A stretch of 31,024 nt of DNA from a virus. The first letter of the stretch is position 1. Every line of letters begins with the position of its first letter. The position numbers and the translations under genes are program-made. Shown here piece by piece: positions 15,432 through 22,965 of the stretch. Under the pieces are notes generated by a model. The model ran no database searches. It was given only the letters and a program-made list of their open reading frames with translations, and was not told where the DNA came from. The stretch lies in the IMG/VR virus record IMGVR_UViG_3300046003_001482, positions 1-31,024 of that record; one strand, given 5' to 3'.

Positions 15432-16424
15432 ATGATTAAAAAAGTTAATAGCAGTTTAACAGACGAGCGTAATTCATTTAAACCATTTAACTACCCATGG
15501 GCGTATGATGCCTGGCTTAAACATGAACAAAGCCATTGGTTGCATACGGAAGTTCCTATGATGGAAGATGTAAAAGATTGGAAGAAGAAGCTAACAAGTG
15601 AAGAGAAGCAATTCTTAACTCACATCTTTAGATTCTTTACTCAGGGGGATATTGATGTTGCGGGTGGGTATGTAAAGAATTATTTACCGTATTTCCCACA
15701 ACCAGAAGTACGTATGATGTTATTAGGTTTTGCTGCAAGAGAGGCATTGCATGTTGCAGCATATAGCCATTTAATTGAGACATTAGGATTACCTGAAACA
15801 ACATACAATGAATTCCTAGAGTATCAGGAAATGAAGGATAAACATGATTATGTTCTTGATATTAGCTCACAGAATGGCGATAGGGCTTCTACTGCTACTC
15901 ATATTGCAGTATTCTCTGCTTTCACCGAAGGAATGCAACTATTTAGTTCCTTTATCATGTTACTTAATTTCCAACGCAATGGTAAAATGAAGGGTATGGG
16001 TCAGATAATTGCATGGTCTATCGTAGATGAAACACTACATGCTGAATCTATGATTAAGCTATTCCGTACTTATATTGAAGAGAATAAAGAGATCTGGAAT
16101 GACGACCTTAAGAGTAGAATATATTCTATTGCAGAAAAAATGGTTGAGCTAGAAGATAAGTTTATTGATCTAGCATTTGGTATTAGCCCGATGAATAACT
16201 TAACAGCTGCAGAAGTTAAGCAGTACATTAGATACATTACTGATCGTCGTTTAATTAGCTTAGGTCTTAGAGGTATTATGAAGGTAAAGAAGAATCCTTT
16301 ACCTTGGGTAGAAGAGATGATTAACGCACCTACTCATACAAACTTCTTTGAGAATAAGGCAACAGATTATGCCAAAGGAGCTCTATCGGGCGACTGGAAT
16401 GATGTATGGGGTAAGGCTGCTTAA
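15432..16424 (+). CDS. nrdB: Ribonucleoside-diphosphate reductase small subunit, class I
   Basis: A 330-residue R2 protein that generates and stores the tyrosyl radical at a di-iron centre. Metal ligands and the radical site are recognisable: Asp73 (FFTQGD), Glu104 and His107 with Tyr111 (REALHVAAYSHL), Glu in AFTEGMQLF, and Glu/His in VDETLHAES. Tyr111 is retained, so a classical tyrosyl-radical mechanism is expected. The C-terminus (SGDWNDVWGKAA) would dock on NrdA. Gene order nrdA-nrdB with two bases between them and the dCMP deaminase two bases after gives a compact nucleotide operon. Confidence 0.95.
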   Translation: MIKKVNSSLTDERNSFKPFNYPWAYDAWLKHEQSHWLHTEVPMMEDVKDWKKKLTSEEKQFLTHIFRFFTQGDIDVAGGYVKNYLPYFPQPEVRMMLLGFAAREALHVAAYSHLIETLGLPETTYNEFLEYQEMKDKHDYVLDISSQNGDRASTATHIAVFSAFTEGMQLFSSFIMLLNFQRNGKMKGMGQIIAWSIVDETLHAESMIKLFRTYIEENKEIWNDDLKSRIYSIAEKMVELEDKFIDLAFGISPMNNLTAAEVKQYIRYITDRRLISLGLRGIMKVKKNPLPWVEEMINAPTHTNFFENKATDYAKGALSGDWNDVWGKAA

Positions 16425-16426
16425 TA

Positions 16427-16858
16427 ATGAAACGAAATATTATTAACGCTCATATGAAAGTAGCAGAGACGTATGCTGCTCTTTCATCTGCGGTGAGACT
16501 CAAGGTTGGTGCTATTGTAGTAAAAGATAATAGAGTTATTAGTATTGGTTATAACGGTACGCCAGCTGGTTGGGATAATACCTGCGAAGAGGTAGTAGTA
16601 AGATATGAAAACGGTAAAGAAGAAATAAAAACTAAACCGGAAGTTATTCATGCTGAAGCTAATGCTATTGCTAAGTTAGCGCGTACGACAGAGTCAGGTC
16701 TAGATGCAAGTATGTTCATTACTCATGCACCATGTATGGAATGTGCTAAGTTAATTTACGGAGCAGGTATTAATAAAGTTTTTTACAAGCATACATATAG
16801 AGAAAATACAGGCATTGAATTTCTTAAAAAATGTAATATTGAGGTTGAACAAGTATGA
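16427..16858 (+). CDS. cd: dCMP deaminase
   Basis: A 143-residue zinc enzyme that converts dCMP to dUMP, the substrate of ThyX. The zinc and catalytic set is His75-Ala-Glu77 (VIHAEANAIA) with Cys103 and Cys106 (APCMECAKLI). The N-terminal GYNGTPAGWDNTCEE matches the substrate-binding region of T4 Cd. It is shorter than T4 Cd (193), lacking an insert. The gene ends in an ATGA overlap with the cytidylyltransferase. Together with NrdAB and ThyX it shifts pyrimidines toward dTTP, in line with an AT-rich genome. Confidence 0.93.
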   Translation: MKRNIINAHMKVAETYAALSSAVRLKVGAIVVKDNRVISIGYNGTPAGWDNTCEEVVVRYENGKEEIKTKPEVIHAEANAIAKLARTTESGLDASMFITHAPCMECAKLIYGAGINKVFYKHTYRENTGIEFLKKCNIEVEQV

Positions 16859-17319
16859 AAGATAATAAAACGGTTGGATTTAATTGTAGTACGTTCGATC
16901 TGTTTCATGCAGGTCATGTAACTATGTTAAAGCAAGAGAAAAGAATGTGTGACTATCTTATTGTAGCCATACAAACAGATCCCACAATAGACAGACCGCT
17001 TACTAAAAATAAACCGGTACAATCTATTTACGAAAGATTTACTCAGGTATCCGCATGTAGATATGTTGACGAAGTTATCGTTTATACAACAGAAGAAGAT
17101 CTTCTTAACGTATTAAAAACTCAACATATCGATATTCGTTTTCTTGGAGATGAGTATAAAACAAAGGACTTTACGGGTAAACAGTGGTGCTTAGATAATA
17201 ATATTAAAATTCATTACCATTTAAGAGATCACCCGTATAGTAGTTCAGCGCTTAGACGGCGTGTTGCTGAAGCAGAAAAGGAAAAGAATAAAGATAATGC
17301 AGAAATCTTATCAGTGTGA
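16855..17319 (+). CDS. Cytidylyltransferase-like protein (TagD/GCT type)
   Basis: A 154-residue nucleotidyltransferase with a Rossmann-like fold. FNCSTFDLFHAGHVTML gives the HxGH motif (HAGH) after the first strand. RYVDEVIVY, RFLGDEYK and YSSSALRRRV match the later elements of glycerol-3-phosphate cytidylyltransferases, the last being the counterpart of the I-S-T-T-x-I-x-x-R signature. It would transfer CMP (or AMP) from a nucleotide to a small phosphorylated alcohol or sugar. The substrate is not visible. It overlaps the dCMP deaminase stop by ATGA and may act in surface or lipid modification rather than DNA precursor supply. Confidence 0.75.
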   Translation: MKDNKTVGFNCSTFDLFHAGHVTMLKQEKRMCDYLIVAIQTDPTIDRPLTKNKPVQSIYERFTQVSACRYVDEVIVYTTEEDLLNVLKTQHIDIRFLGDEYKTKDFTGKQWCLDNNIKIHYHLRDHPYSSSALRRRVAEAEKEKNKDNAEILSV

Positions 17320-17443
17320 TAGCTGCGATGCAGACTTTAAAGTTAAACACAATCTAGATGAAAAATATTATGAAGTAAACTTCTGCCCGTTTTGTGGTGG
17401 GGTTATTGAAGCCGAGGAAGACGATATAGATGACGACGAATGA
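17297..17443 (+). CDS. Small zinc-ribbon protein, 48 aa
   Basis: Translation from ATG 17297 gives MQKSYQCDSCDADFKVKHNL, then FCPFCGGVIEAEEDD. The pairs CDSC and CPFCG, 27 residues apart, form a zinc ribbon like that of FmdB-type and phage transcription-linked small proteins. It overlaps the cytidylyltransferase end by 23 bases and the next gene by 14. An in-frame ATG at 17261 would add twelve mostly basic residues and lengthen the overlap. Acidic C-terminal tail. Function unknown; protein or nucleic-acid contact is likely. Confidence 0.6.
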   Translation: MQKSYQCDSCDADFKVKHNLDEKYYEVNFCPFCGGVIEAEEDDIDDDE

Positions 17444-17834
17444 ATGGTTATACAATAATGAACCATTCACGGATCCGGGTGAGCATTATGGGTTTGTTTA
17501 CATTATAACTAATAAATCAAGTGGCAGAAGATATATTGGTAAAAAGTTATTCTGGAGTATAAAAAGAAAGCAAGTCAATAAAGTTCGTAAACGTTACAAA
17601 GCTGAATCTGACTGGAAAGATTACTGGTCATCGTCAGAAGAATTACGAGAAGAGATTCTTCTTACAGGTAAAGATAATTACACCAGAGAGATAATTCATC
17701 TGTGTAAGAATAAAGGTACTTGTAACTATCTAGAAGCGAAAGAGCAATTTACCAGATCAGTTTTAGAAAACAAAGATCTATGGTATAATTCATGGATCAG
17801 TGTAAAGGTGAATCGATCCCATATTAAATTATGA
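17430..17834 (+). CDS. GIY-YIG-like endonuclease domain protein
   Basis: A 134-residue protein with the GIY-YIG fold signature: GFVYIITN at residues 21-28 and GRRYIGKK at 32-39. It continues SDWKDYWSSSEELREEI and DNYTREIIHLC as in small phage Seg-like and repair nucleases. A Glu in the helix NYLEAKEQF could be the metal-binding residue. There is no separate DNA-binding domain. Proteins of this type are common in marine T4-like phages, and most are thought to be freestanding nucleases, although their targets are not known. No intron or disrupted gene is visible near it. Confidence 0.65.
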   Translation: MTTNEWLYNNEPFTDPGEHYGFVYIITNKSSGRRYIGKKLFWSIKRKQVNKVRKRYKAESDWKDYWSSSEELREEILLTGKDNYTREIIHLCKNKGTCNYLEAKEQFTRSVLENKDLWYNSWISVKVNRSHIKL

Positions 17835-18787
17835 CAATTATATTATTAACTATGTTTTCTGCTCTAGCCGTTTCGGCAGTAGCAGCGTACTTCTCTGTAA
17901 TAGGTCTTATGGCAATATTTGCCTCTGCACCTATTCCAATTGCCGTAATGGGGGCTTCGTTAGAGTTAGCGAAGCTCGTTACTGCATCTTGGATTTATAG
18001 AAACTGGAAAGAGGCGCCTGGCTATTTAAAATATTATTTTATTATAGCAGTAGTTATTTTATCCTTAATTACGTCTATGGGTATTTTTGGGTACCTTTCC
18101 AAAGCCCATTTAGATCAAGCTGTACCGTCTAATGATGTTCTTGCTAAGGTTACATTATTAGATGAGAAGATTAGTATCGAAAAAGAAAATATCGATACTA
18201 GTCGTAAGTCCCTAAAGCAAATGGATGAATCAGTAGACCAAGTTATGAATAGGTCTTCAGATTCTAACGGTGCGGATAAAGCAGTTAATCTACGCCGCAC
18301 ACAACAAAAAGAACGAGCTAGATTACTTTCAGAAATCGACATAGCTCAAAAACATATAAGCGTTCTTAATCAAGAACGATCCCCTATCGCTTCAGAGCTT
18401 CGTAAGGTAGAAGCAGAAGTCGGTCCTTTAAAATATATTGCTGCTTTTCTTTACGGTGATAATCCAGATACTAATATGCTGGAGAAAGCTGTACGATTAG
18501 TAATTATCTTAATCGTTATAGTATTTGATCCGTTAGCTATTTTACTAATTATAGCGTCTAACTACTCTTTAAAAAATTATCGTAAAGAAAAAATAGAGGT
18601 TGGACCAGGTCCAATTGAACGTACTGTATTTGAACCTACAGTTGAGGATGAAGTTCCTATTGCTGCTGATAAGGAAAATTGGAGTAAAGAATTATATAAT
18701 CGTCTAGAAAAAAGCAGTAAAGTAATTGATACTTCACGCATCCACTCTATACCTAAAGAAATTATGGATAAGGTATTTCATAAGTAA
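17831..18787 (+). CDS. Multi-span membrane protein with cytoplasmic or periplasmic coiled coil
   Basis: A 318-residue protein. Hydrophobic stretches lie near residues 3-33, 36-56, 68-90 and 219-245. Between the third and fourth is a 120-residue charged helical domain (about 95-210, with KVTLLDEKISIEKENIDTSR and RTQQKERARLLSEIDIAQ) that should form a coiled coil. The C-terminal 70 residues are soluble. The gene overlaps the GIY-YIG gene (ATGA). I recall similar proteins in marine myophages, but without function. Possible roles are membrane remodelling, superinfection exclusion or replication anchoring; none is supported by a motif. Confidence 0.55.
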   Translation: MTIILLTMFSALAVSAVAAYFSVIGLMAIFASAPIPIAVMGASLELAKLVTASWIYRNWKEAPGYLKYYFIIAVVILSLITSMGIFGYLSKAHLDQAVPSNDVLAKVTLLDEKISIEKENIDTSRKSLKQMDESVDQVMNRSSDSNGADKAVNLRRTQQKERARLLSEIDIAQKHISVLNQERSPIASELRKVEAEVGPLKYIAAFLYGDNPDTNMLEKAVRLVIILIVIVFDPLAILLIIASNYSLKNYRKEKIEVGPGPIERTVFEPTVEDEVPIAADKENWSKELYNRLEKSSKVIDTSRIHSIPKEIMDKVFHK

Positions 18788-18788
18788 C

Positions 18789-18817
18789 TTGCCATTAGTC
18801 TATCTTTATACTATAAT
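18789..18817 (+). promoter_or_regulatory. Sigma70-type promoter
   Basis: TTGCCA at 18789-18794 and TATAAT at 18812-18817 are 17 bases apart. GGAGG at 18829-18833 then precedes the ATG at 18841. It lies in the only gap between the membrane protein gene and the next operon. Confidence 0.68.
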
Positions 18818-18840
18818 AAGGCTTAATTGGAGGATTTGAT

Positions 18841-19170
18841 ATGGATAGAGACGTAAAAGATACTACCTGGTATAATAAAACAGGTACGTGGTATAGTCAA
18901 GCAGACGATAAAGAAAAAAAGTTATTCCGAGAATGGGTAACGGGTATATTACGTACTACTGCGTTAGTTAATATTGAGTTTAGAAAAAAAGATGATACTA
19001 TTCGCAGCATGCAGTGTACCCTGAAGCCTGAACTATTACCGGTATATGAAAATAAAACCGAGCGTACTAAAGCGGTTAACGAAGAAGTATGTTCGATCTT
19101 TGATCTAGAAAAAGCTGAATGGCGTTCGTTTCGATTTGATACAATTACTAAGATAGAGTTTGACCTATGA
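18841..19170 (+). CDS. Conserved phage protein, DUF2693-like
   Basis: A 109-residue soluble protein. The core (IEFRKKDDTIRSMQCTLKPE, then KTERTKAVNEEVCSIFDLEK and AEWRSFRFDTI) has the pattern of a small phage family I know as DUF2693, which lacks a described function. A strong GGAGG ribosome site seven bases before ATG and an upstream promoter make it the first gene of a probable early or middle operon with the following three genes. Its TGA overlaps the next start (ATGA). Confidence 0.6.
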   Translation: MDRDVKDTTWYNKTGTWYSQADDKEKKLFREWVTGILRTTALVNIEFRKKDDTIRSMQCTLKPELLPVYENKTERTKAVNEEVCSIFDLEKAEWRSFRFDTITKIEFDL

Positions 19171-20231
19171 GTAAATTAATTGAACCTAAAGTAGATTGTA
19201 CTTCTGATCGATATGTTACGCAGCTTTCTCATGCGTTCTCCTTCTATAATATGGAAAAAGATAAGAAGGACGCTAGATCTTATATGAAGATCTTTCTTAA
19301 AGAGTTTGATAAGACTGGTAAAAGTGCAATTAAGTTTGACGAAGTACCAGATCCTTTGTTTATTTCTACGTACGGTTGGTTAGCTCGTATTAAGACCAAT
19401 GGATTTAACCTTAGAAAAGATCATGAGACAGACTTTAGTAACTATGTTACTAAATTATTAGCTGCTAAGTACCCTAGTAAAAAAGTAGTTGTAGAGGTGG
19501 CTCCTAAGCCATCTATTCAAGATTACATGCAAGAAAAAACTAAAGAATGTATTGGAGAATTAGAAGGCTCTATTGATAGCTACATAAAAGAAGGCACTTC
19601 ATTAGATCTTTATAACTATTTAAAACTTCATAATATACCTAAGCCTTACTGTAGTTCTATTAAAGAATGGGCTAGTAAACGTGGAGTAGAATTTAATGAA
19701 GCTTATTCTGCAACTGATGGTGATTTAAAGGAAGGGTATTCTAATCTAGGTAAACGTAAGTTATCTGGGTTAGTTAAGCTTATGAGTAGCTTCGTAGAAG
19801 ATCTCGATAAGTATTCAGAATTTAAAAATGCTAATCGTAAGCCCCGAGTTCGCAAAGCTAAACCGGCATCAGTACAGGTAGCTAAATTAAAATATAAGAA
19901 AGAAGATATAGATCTTAATATTAAGTCTGTTAATCCTGCTGAGATGGTAGGTGCATCGCAGGTATGGCTTTACAATGTTAAGTATAAACGTATTGCGGTT
20001 TACCGTAGCGATTCTACTTCAGGTATTCAGGTTAAAGGTACTATGCTGCAGAATTATGAACCAGATCAGTCAGAGCAAAAATCTTGTCGTAACCCTAAGG
20101 ATGTAATTGCTCGTGTTATGAGTGCTTCTAAAATTCAATTACGTAAAATTATCTCAGATCTTACATCTAAAGATTTTGCAATGAATGGTCGTCTTAACGA
20201 GGAATGTATCATTTTGAGAGTAATTAAATAA
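19167..20231 (+). CDS. Conserved marine phage protein, 354 aa
   Basis: A soluble protein of unknown function. Residues 1-110 are helical, and a basic linker (KNANRKPRVRKAKPAS) sits near 225-240. The C-terminal third has a conserved beta-rich part: SQVWLYNVKYKRIAVYRSD, GIQVKGTMLQNYEPDQS, and NGRLNEECIILRV at the very end. I recall this C-terminal pattern from marine T4-like phages. It lies between the DUF2693-like gene and RNase H and is coupled to both, so a link to DNA replication is plausible but not shown. Confidence 0.55.
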   Translation: MSKLIEPKVDCTSDRYVTQLSHAFSFYNMEKDKKDARSYMKIFLKEFDKTGKSAIKFDEVPDPLFISTYGWLARIKTNGFNLRKDHETDFSNYVTKLLAAKYPSKKVVVEVAPKPSIQDYMQEKTKECIGELEGSIDSYIKEGTSLDLYNYLKLHNIPKPYCSSIKEWASKRGVEFNEAYSATDGDLKEGYSNLGKRKLSGLVKLMSSFVEDLDKYSEFKNANRKPRVRKAKPASVQVAKLKYKKEDIDLNIKSVNPAEMVGASQVWLYNVKYKRIAVYRSDSTSGIQVKGTMLQNYEPDQSEQKSCRNPKDVIARVMSASKIQLRKIISDLTSKDFAMNGRLNEECIILRVIK

Positions 20232-21115
20232 TGCTAGTAGTAGACTATTCACAAACTATCATCTCTAATCTAATGGCAGAGATTGGTAACAGACGTGATA
20301 TCGATATCGATGTTAATTTACTTCGTCATATGGTTATCAATACACTTAGAAGTTATAAAGTTAAATTTGGTAAAGAGTATGGTGAGATGGTTATTGCTTG
20401 TGATAATAGAAAGTACTGGCGTAAGCAAGTCTTTCCATACTATAAAGCAAATAGAAAAAAAGCTAGAGAAGACTCAGGGCTTAATTGGCAATTAATTTTT
20501 GAATCTATTAATCTTATTAAAGAAGAGCTTAGAACTATTTTTCCGTTTAAAGTTTTAGATGTAGAAGATGCTGAAGCGGATGATATTATTGCATCATTAG
20601 TATACTGGTCGGTTAATAACGATTTAAAAGAAGGGGCTTTATTTACTGAGCCTAAACCTTTTCTAATCGTTTCTGGAGATCATGACTTTAATCAACTGCA
20701 AACTTACAGACATGTAAGACAATTTTCACCTGTGCAAAAGAAGTTCGTATCATCGGAACTATCTCCAGAGAAATGTGTTATTGAGCATATTGTAAGAGGT
20801 GATAAAGGAGACGGGGTTCCTAATATCCTTACATCGGATGACTCGATTGTAAATGGTGATAGACAAAAATCTATTACTTCTAAGCGTTTGCAAGAGTTCT
20901 TAGAAAATGGATTTCTAGCGTGCGCTAATGAAGAGGAACGTCGTAACTATCATCGTAATAAAACACTAGTAGATCTTTCTATGATTCCAAAAGAGCTACA
21001 GGATCGTATTATAAATAACTTTGTGAGTAGCCCGGTTAAAGATAGAAGTCAATTGCTAGACTACTTTATTAAACATAGAATGAAAAACATGATTGAGCAT
21101 ATAGAGGAATTTTAA
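20231..21115 (+). CDS. rnh: RNase H / 5'-3' flap nuclease, T4 Rnh-like
   Basis: A 294-residue FEN-type nuclease that removes RNA primers and adjoining DNA from Okazaki fragments. Family elements in order are VVDYSQTIIS at the N-terminus, CDNRKYWRKQVFPYYKANRK (helical arch and DNA-binding basics), EDAEADDIIA, SGDHDFNQL and GDKGDGVPNI. The acidic residues of these motifs bind two metals. Length is close to T4 RNase H (305). It follows the 19167 gene with a one-base overlap, and the DUF6433-like gene starts at its stop. It would act with gp61, gp59 and gp32 on the lagging strand. Confidence 0.9.
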   Translation: MLVVDYSQTIISNLMAEIGNRRDIDIDVNLLRHMVINTLRSYKVKFGKEYGEMVIACDNRKYWRKQVFPYYKANRKKAREDSGLNWQLIFESINLIKEELRTIFPFKVLDVEDAEADDIIASLVYWSVNNDLKEGALFTEPKPFLIVSGDHDFNQLQTYRHVRQFSPVQKKFVSSELSPEKCVIEHIVRGDKGDGVPNILTSDDSIVNGDRQKSITSKRLQEFLENGFLACANEEERRNYHRNKTLVDLSMIPKELQDRIINNFVSSPVKDRSQLLDYFIKHRMKNMIEHIEEF

Positions 21116-21582
21116 TGCAATTACTAATTTCGGAAATCTTAGATCAGGTAGAAGCCGCTAACGATCTAAACCAAAAAATAAACATTCTAAGACAGAATGA
21201 TTCTCATATTATACGTACTATTATGAGATTAAATTATGATCCATTCCTTAAAATGGATCTACCAGAAGGCGAACCGCCATTTAAGAAAATACTCGAACGA
21301 CCTGCTGGTTATTCTGAATCTAATCTTAATACAGAATATAGACGGTTCTATATTTGGTTAACACCACAGCCTACTCTACCAAAGCTTAAAAAAGAAGCTC
21401 TATTCGTAACTATGTTAGAATCGTTACATTGGAGTGAAGCGGAGGTATTGCTTAGCGCTAAGGATCGTAAACTTCATAAGAAATATAAAAGTCTTACTGA
21501 GGATATGATTCGCCAGGCTTATCCAAATACTATTACACCGCGTGATAAGTTCCCCGAGGGCTTTGACGCCCCTTTAGTTTAA
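21115..21582 (+). CDS. Conserved phage protein, DUF6433-like
   Basis: A 155-residue soluble protein. LPEGEPPFKK, YRRFYIWLTPQPTLPKLKKE, LFVTMLESLHWSEAEVLL and DRKLHKKYKSLTEDMIRQAYP are landmarks of a family I know as DUF6433, common in marine myophages and usually next to replication genes. No catalytic motif is visible. It begins at the RNase H stop (TAATG) and ends at the edge of a structured noncoding gap, so it is the last gene of this operon. Confidence 0.65.
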   Translation: MQLLISEILDQVEAANDLNQKINILRQNDSHIIRTIMRLNYDPFLKMDLPEGEPPFKKILERPAGYSESNLNTEYRRFYIWLTPQPTLPKLKKEALFVTMLESLHWSEAEVLLSAKDRKLHKKYKSLTEDMIRQAYPNTITPRDKFPEGFDAPLV

Positions 21583-21697
21583 AATCTCTCTGGAAGAAAT
21601 TTACTACGCCACGTAAAGTAACTATTCCGTGGCTAGTAAGTTCGTCTATACCTGATTCAGAGAGATTCTATAACGTAAAGCAGGTATCAGCTCGACG
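21583..21697 (+). ncRNA. Candidate structured RNA, possibly pseudoknotted
   Basis: A noncoding stretch starting right after a stop codon. Stem P1: 21583-21594 pairs with 21656-21667 (ten perfect pairs AATCTCTCTG/CAGAGAGATT, plus G-U and A-T). Inside, hairpin P2: 21602-21606 and 21608-21613 pair with 21628-21638, with C21607 bulged. ATACCTG at 21648-21654 pairs with CAGGTAT at 21681-21687, and CGTC at 21643-21646 with GACG at 21694-21697. The last two cross P1, giving an H-type pseudoknot or an alternative fold. It could be a 3' UTR element, a regulator or a small RNA. No known riboswitch class is recognised. Confidence 0.5.
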
Positions 21698-21703
21698 TAA
21701 CTC

Positions 21704-21732
21704 TTGATTTATAACTTGGTTTATTATATAAT
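21704..21732 (+). promoter_or_regulatory. Sigma70-type promoter
   Basis: TTGATT at 21704-21709 and TATAAT at 21727-21732 with a 17-base spacer. AAGGAG follows at 21742-21747 before the ATG at 21753. It begins seven bases after the predicted RNA structure, so transcripts from it would not contain that structure. Confidence 0.6.
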
Positions 21733-21752
21733 AATAAAACTAAGGAGATTAT

Positions 21753-22136
21753 ATGACTACTATTGTTTATAACGCTATTCGTACCCCTGACGGTACGGTA
21801 CTTGAATCTACCCATAGGCATGACTATAAAGTCTATATGGATAAGAATGGTAAAGAGTATATGGTAGACGGTGGGTTAGATTATCTGCGACGTAATGTTC
21901 ATGATGATGCACCCTATGAGGAGTTGAGTGTTAATGCTGATCAAGATCATTTAACTATACGGGAAGTACTTAAATGGGGTACGTATGGTAAGAACGGCGA
22001 TCAGCCTAAGAGATTAATTATAATTAAAGATATGAGTACAGAGCATATTCAGGCTTGCTTAGATACTATTCTTAGTATTCACCCTATATGGGAAAAAGCT
22101 TTTAATGACGAACTTAAATTAAGAGGTGTTGTATGA
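21753..22136 (+). CDS. Conserved phage protein, 127 aa
   Basis: A soluble protein with a good AAGGAG site and a promoter directly upstream, so probably the first gene of an operon of small genes. It reads AIRTPDGTVLESTHRHDYKV, then DGGLDYLRRNVHDDAPYEEL and a helical IIIKDMSTEHIQACLDTIL. I recall this type from marine T4-like phages as a hypothetical protein. No membrane or signal segment and no catalytic motif. Its stop overlaps the next ATG by ATGA. Confidence 0.6.
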   Translation: MTTIVYNAIRTPDGTVLESTHRHDYKVYMDKNGKEYMVDGGLDYLRRNVHDDAPYEELSVNADQDHLTIREVLKWGTYGKNGDQPKRLIIIKDMSTEHIQACLDTILSIHPIWEKAFNDELKLRGVV

Positions 22137-22486
22137 TGATATATGGTAATACTACGTCTAAGTTTAAACCTAAGCAGAAGTCTAAAGCTGAGCGAGAAGA
22201 GTATGATGCTTGGTGCAAAAAGCATGGTATTAAAGCGGTTGGTAAAACTAAGAAGCAGACTGTTAGAGTACTTGATAGCCCAGTATTAGTAACTAAGCCT
22301 ATTCATAGAGAGACTATACGCTATCCTAGTTTAGATACCGGTCATACTGGTGCGGTAAATATGGGTAAGCAGAGGCAAGTGTATACTGGGGATAAGATAA
22401 TCGGTATTGCTACTATGCATAAGTCTAATTTGGTTCCTATCTTTAATGATGAGAGTGCAGTAGAAGTATCCCGTATGAGACGATAA
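22133..22486 (+). CDS. Hypothetical basic phage protein, 117 aa
   Basis: Begins in an ATGA overlap with the previous gene (two adjacent ATGs at 22133 and 22136). The protein is basic and probably partly unstructured: KFKPKQKSKAEREEYDAWCK at the start, then KKQTVRVLDSPVLVTKPIHR, a Thr/Tyr-rich segment with YPSLDTGHTGAVNMGKQRQV, and a short C-terminal strand region. I do not recognise a family with known function. Coupling to its neighbour and even codon use support a real gene. Confidence 0.55.
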   Translation: MMIYGNTTSKFKPKQKSKAEREEYDAWCKKHGIKAVGKTKKQTVRVLDSPVLVTKPIHRETIRYPSLDTGHTGAVNMGKQRQVYTGDKIIGIATMHKSNLVPIFNDESAVEVSRMRR

Positions 22487-22511
22487 TTTTTTTAACTACA
22501 TGAGGTATAAT

Positions 22512-22787
22512 ATGAGTCTTCCTTCAGACCCAGCAGCGCGTAAAGCAATCAAAAAATGTATGGATGAACTATCTGCATCCATGGCCCGAACACAAGGTGA
22601 GCGAGATTTTATTAAGGAAGCAATTAATAATATTTGTGAGGAATATGAGCTTAGTAAAAAAACGTTTCGACGTCTAGCTGTTACATATCACAAGCAGAAT
22701 TTCTCTAAAGAAGTAGCCGATCATGAAGAATTTGAAACTATGTATGAACAGCTTACCGGTGAAACCACCCTAGGTAATAATGCGTAG
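22512..22787 (+). CDS. dsbA: DsbA-like dsDNA-binding protein, late-transcription associated
   Basis: Translation from ATG 22512, six bases after a TGAGG site, gives a 91-residue helical protein. An ATG at 22500 would add four residues but lacks a ribosome site. The C-terminal half (ICEEYELSKKTFRRLAVTYHK, then VADHEEFETMYEQLTG) lines up with T4 DsbA, which has LGVDGKMFNRLLALYHKDN and an acidic end. T4 DsbA binds double-stranded DNA and is thought to help late promoters. With gp33 in this window it suggests T4-style late transcription. Similarity is moderate, seen by eye only. Confidence 0.65.
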   Translation: MSLPSDPAARKAIKKCMDELSASMARTQGERDFIKEAINNICEEYELSKKTFRRLAVTYHKQNFSKEVADHEEFETMYEQLTGETTLGNNA

Positions 22788-22962
22788 TACATACATATTA
22801 GAACATAAAACGGTAGATAAATTAGGCCGTTTTAAAAAAGCCGTACATGTTGGTGCCTTTAAAACTTTAGATGCTGTGGAAGCAGCTAAAAAATCTATAC
22901 TAGATAAGACTCCAGCTGCTACTTTTGAGATATATATTAGTGACCATATCTTATTTGAGTAA
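22780..22962 (+). CDS. Hypothetical small phage protein, 60 aa
   Basis: Starts in an eight-base overlap with the DsbA-like gene. The sequence (MRSTYILEHKTVDKLGRFKK, then HVGAFKTLDAVEAAKKSIL and FEIYISDHILFE) suggests a small alpha/beta fold with a strand-helix-strand order. No family is recognised. It is followed three bases later by the next gene, as expected in this packed operon. Confidence 0.5.
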   Translation: MRSTYILEHKTVDKLGRFKKAVHVGAFKTLDAVEAAKKSILDKTPAATFEIYISDHILFE

Positions 22963-22965
22963 CGT

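Noticed and set aside
17430-17834. Active homing endonuclease inserted in the nucleotide operon
   Set aside because: The GIY-YIG motif is present, but there is no intron, no disrupted gene and no DNA-binding module; neighbours are coupled normally, so mobility is not supported.
21583-21697. tRNA or self-splicing intron fragment
   Set aside because: No T-loop, CCA or anticodon arm fits, and no interrupted gene or intron core motif is seen around it.
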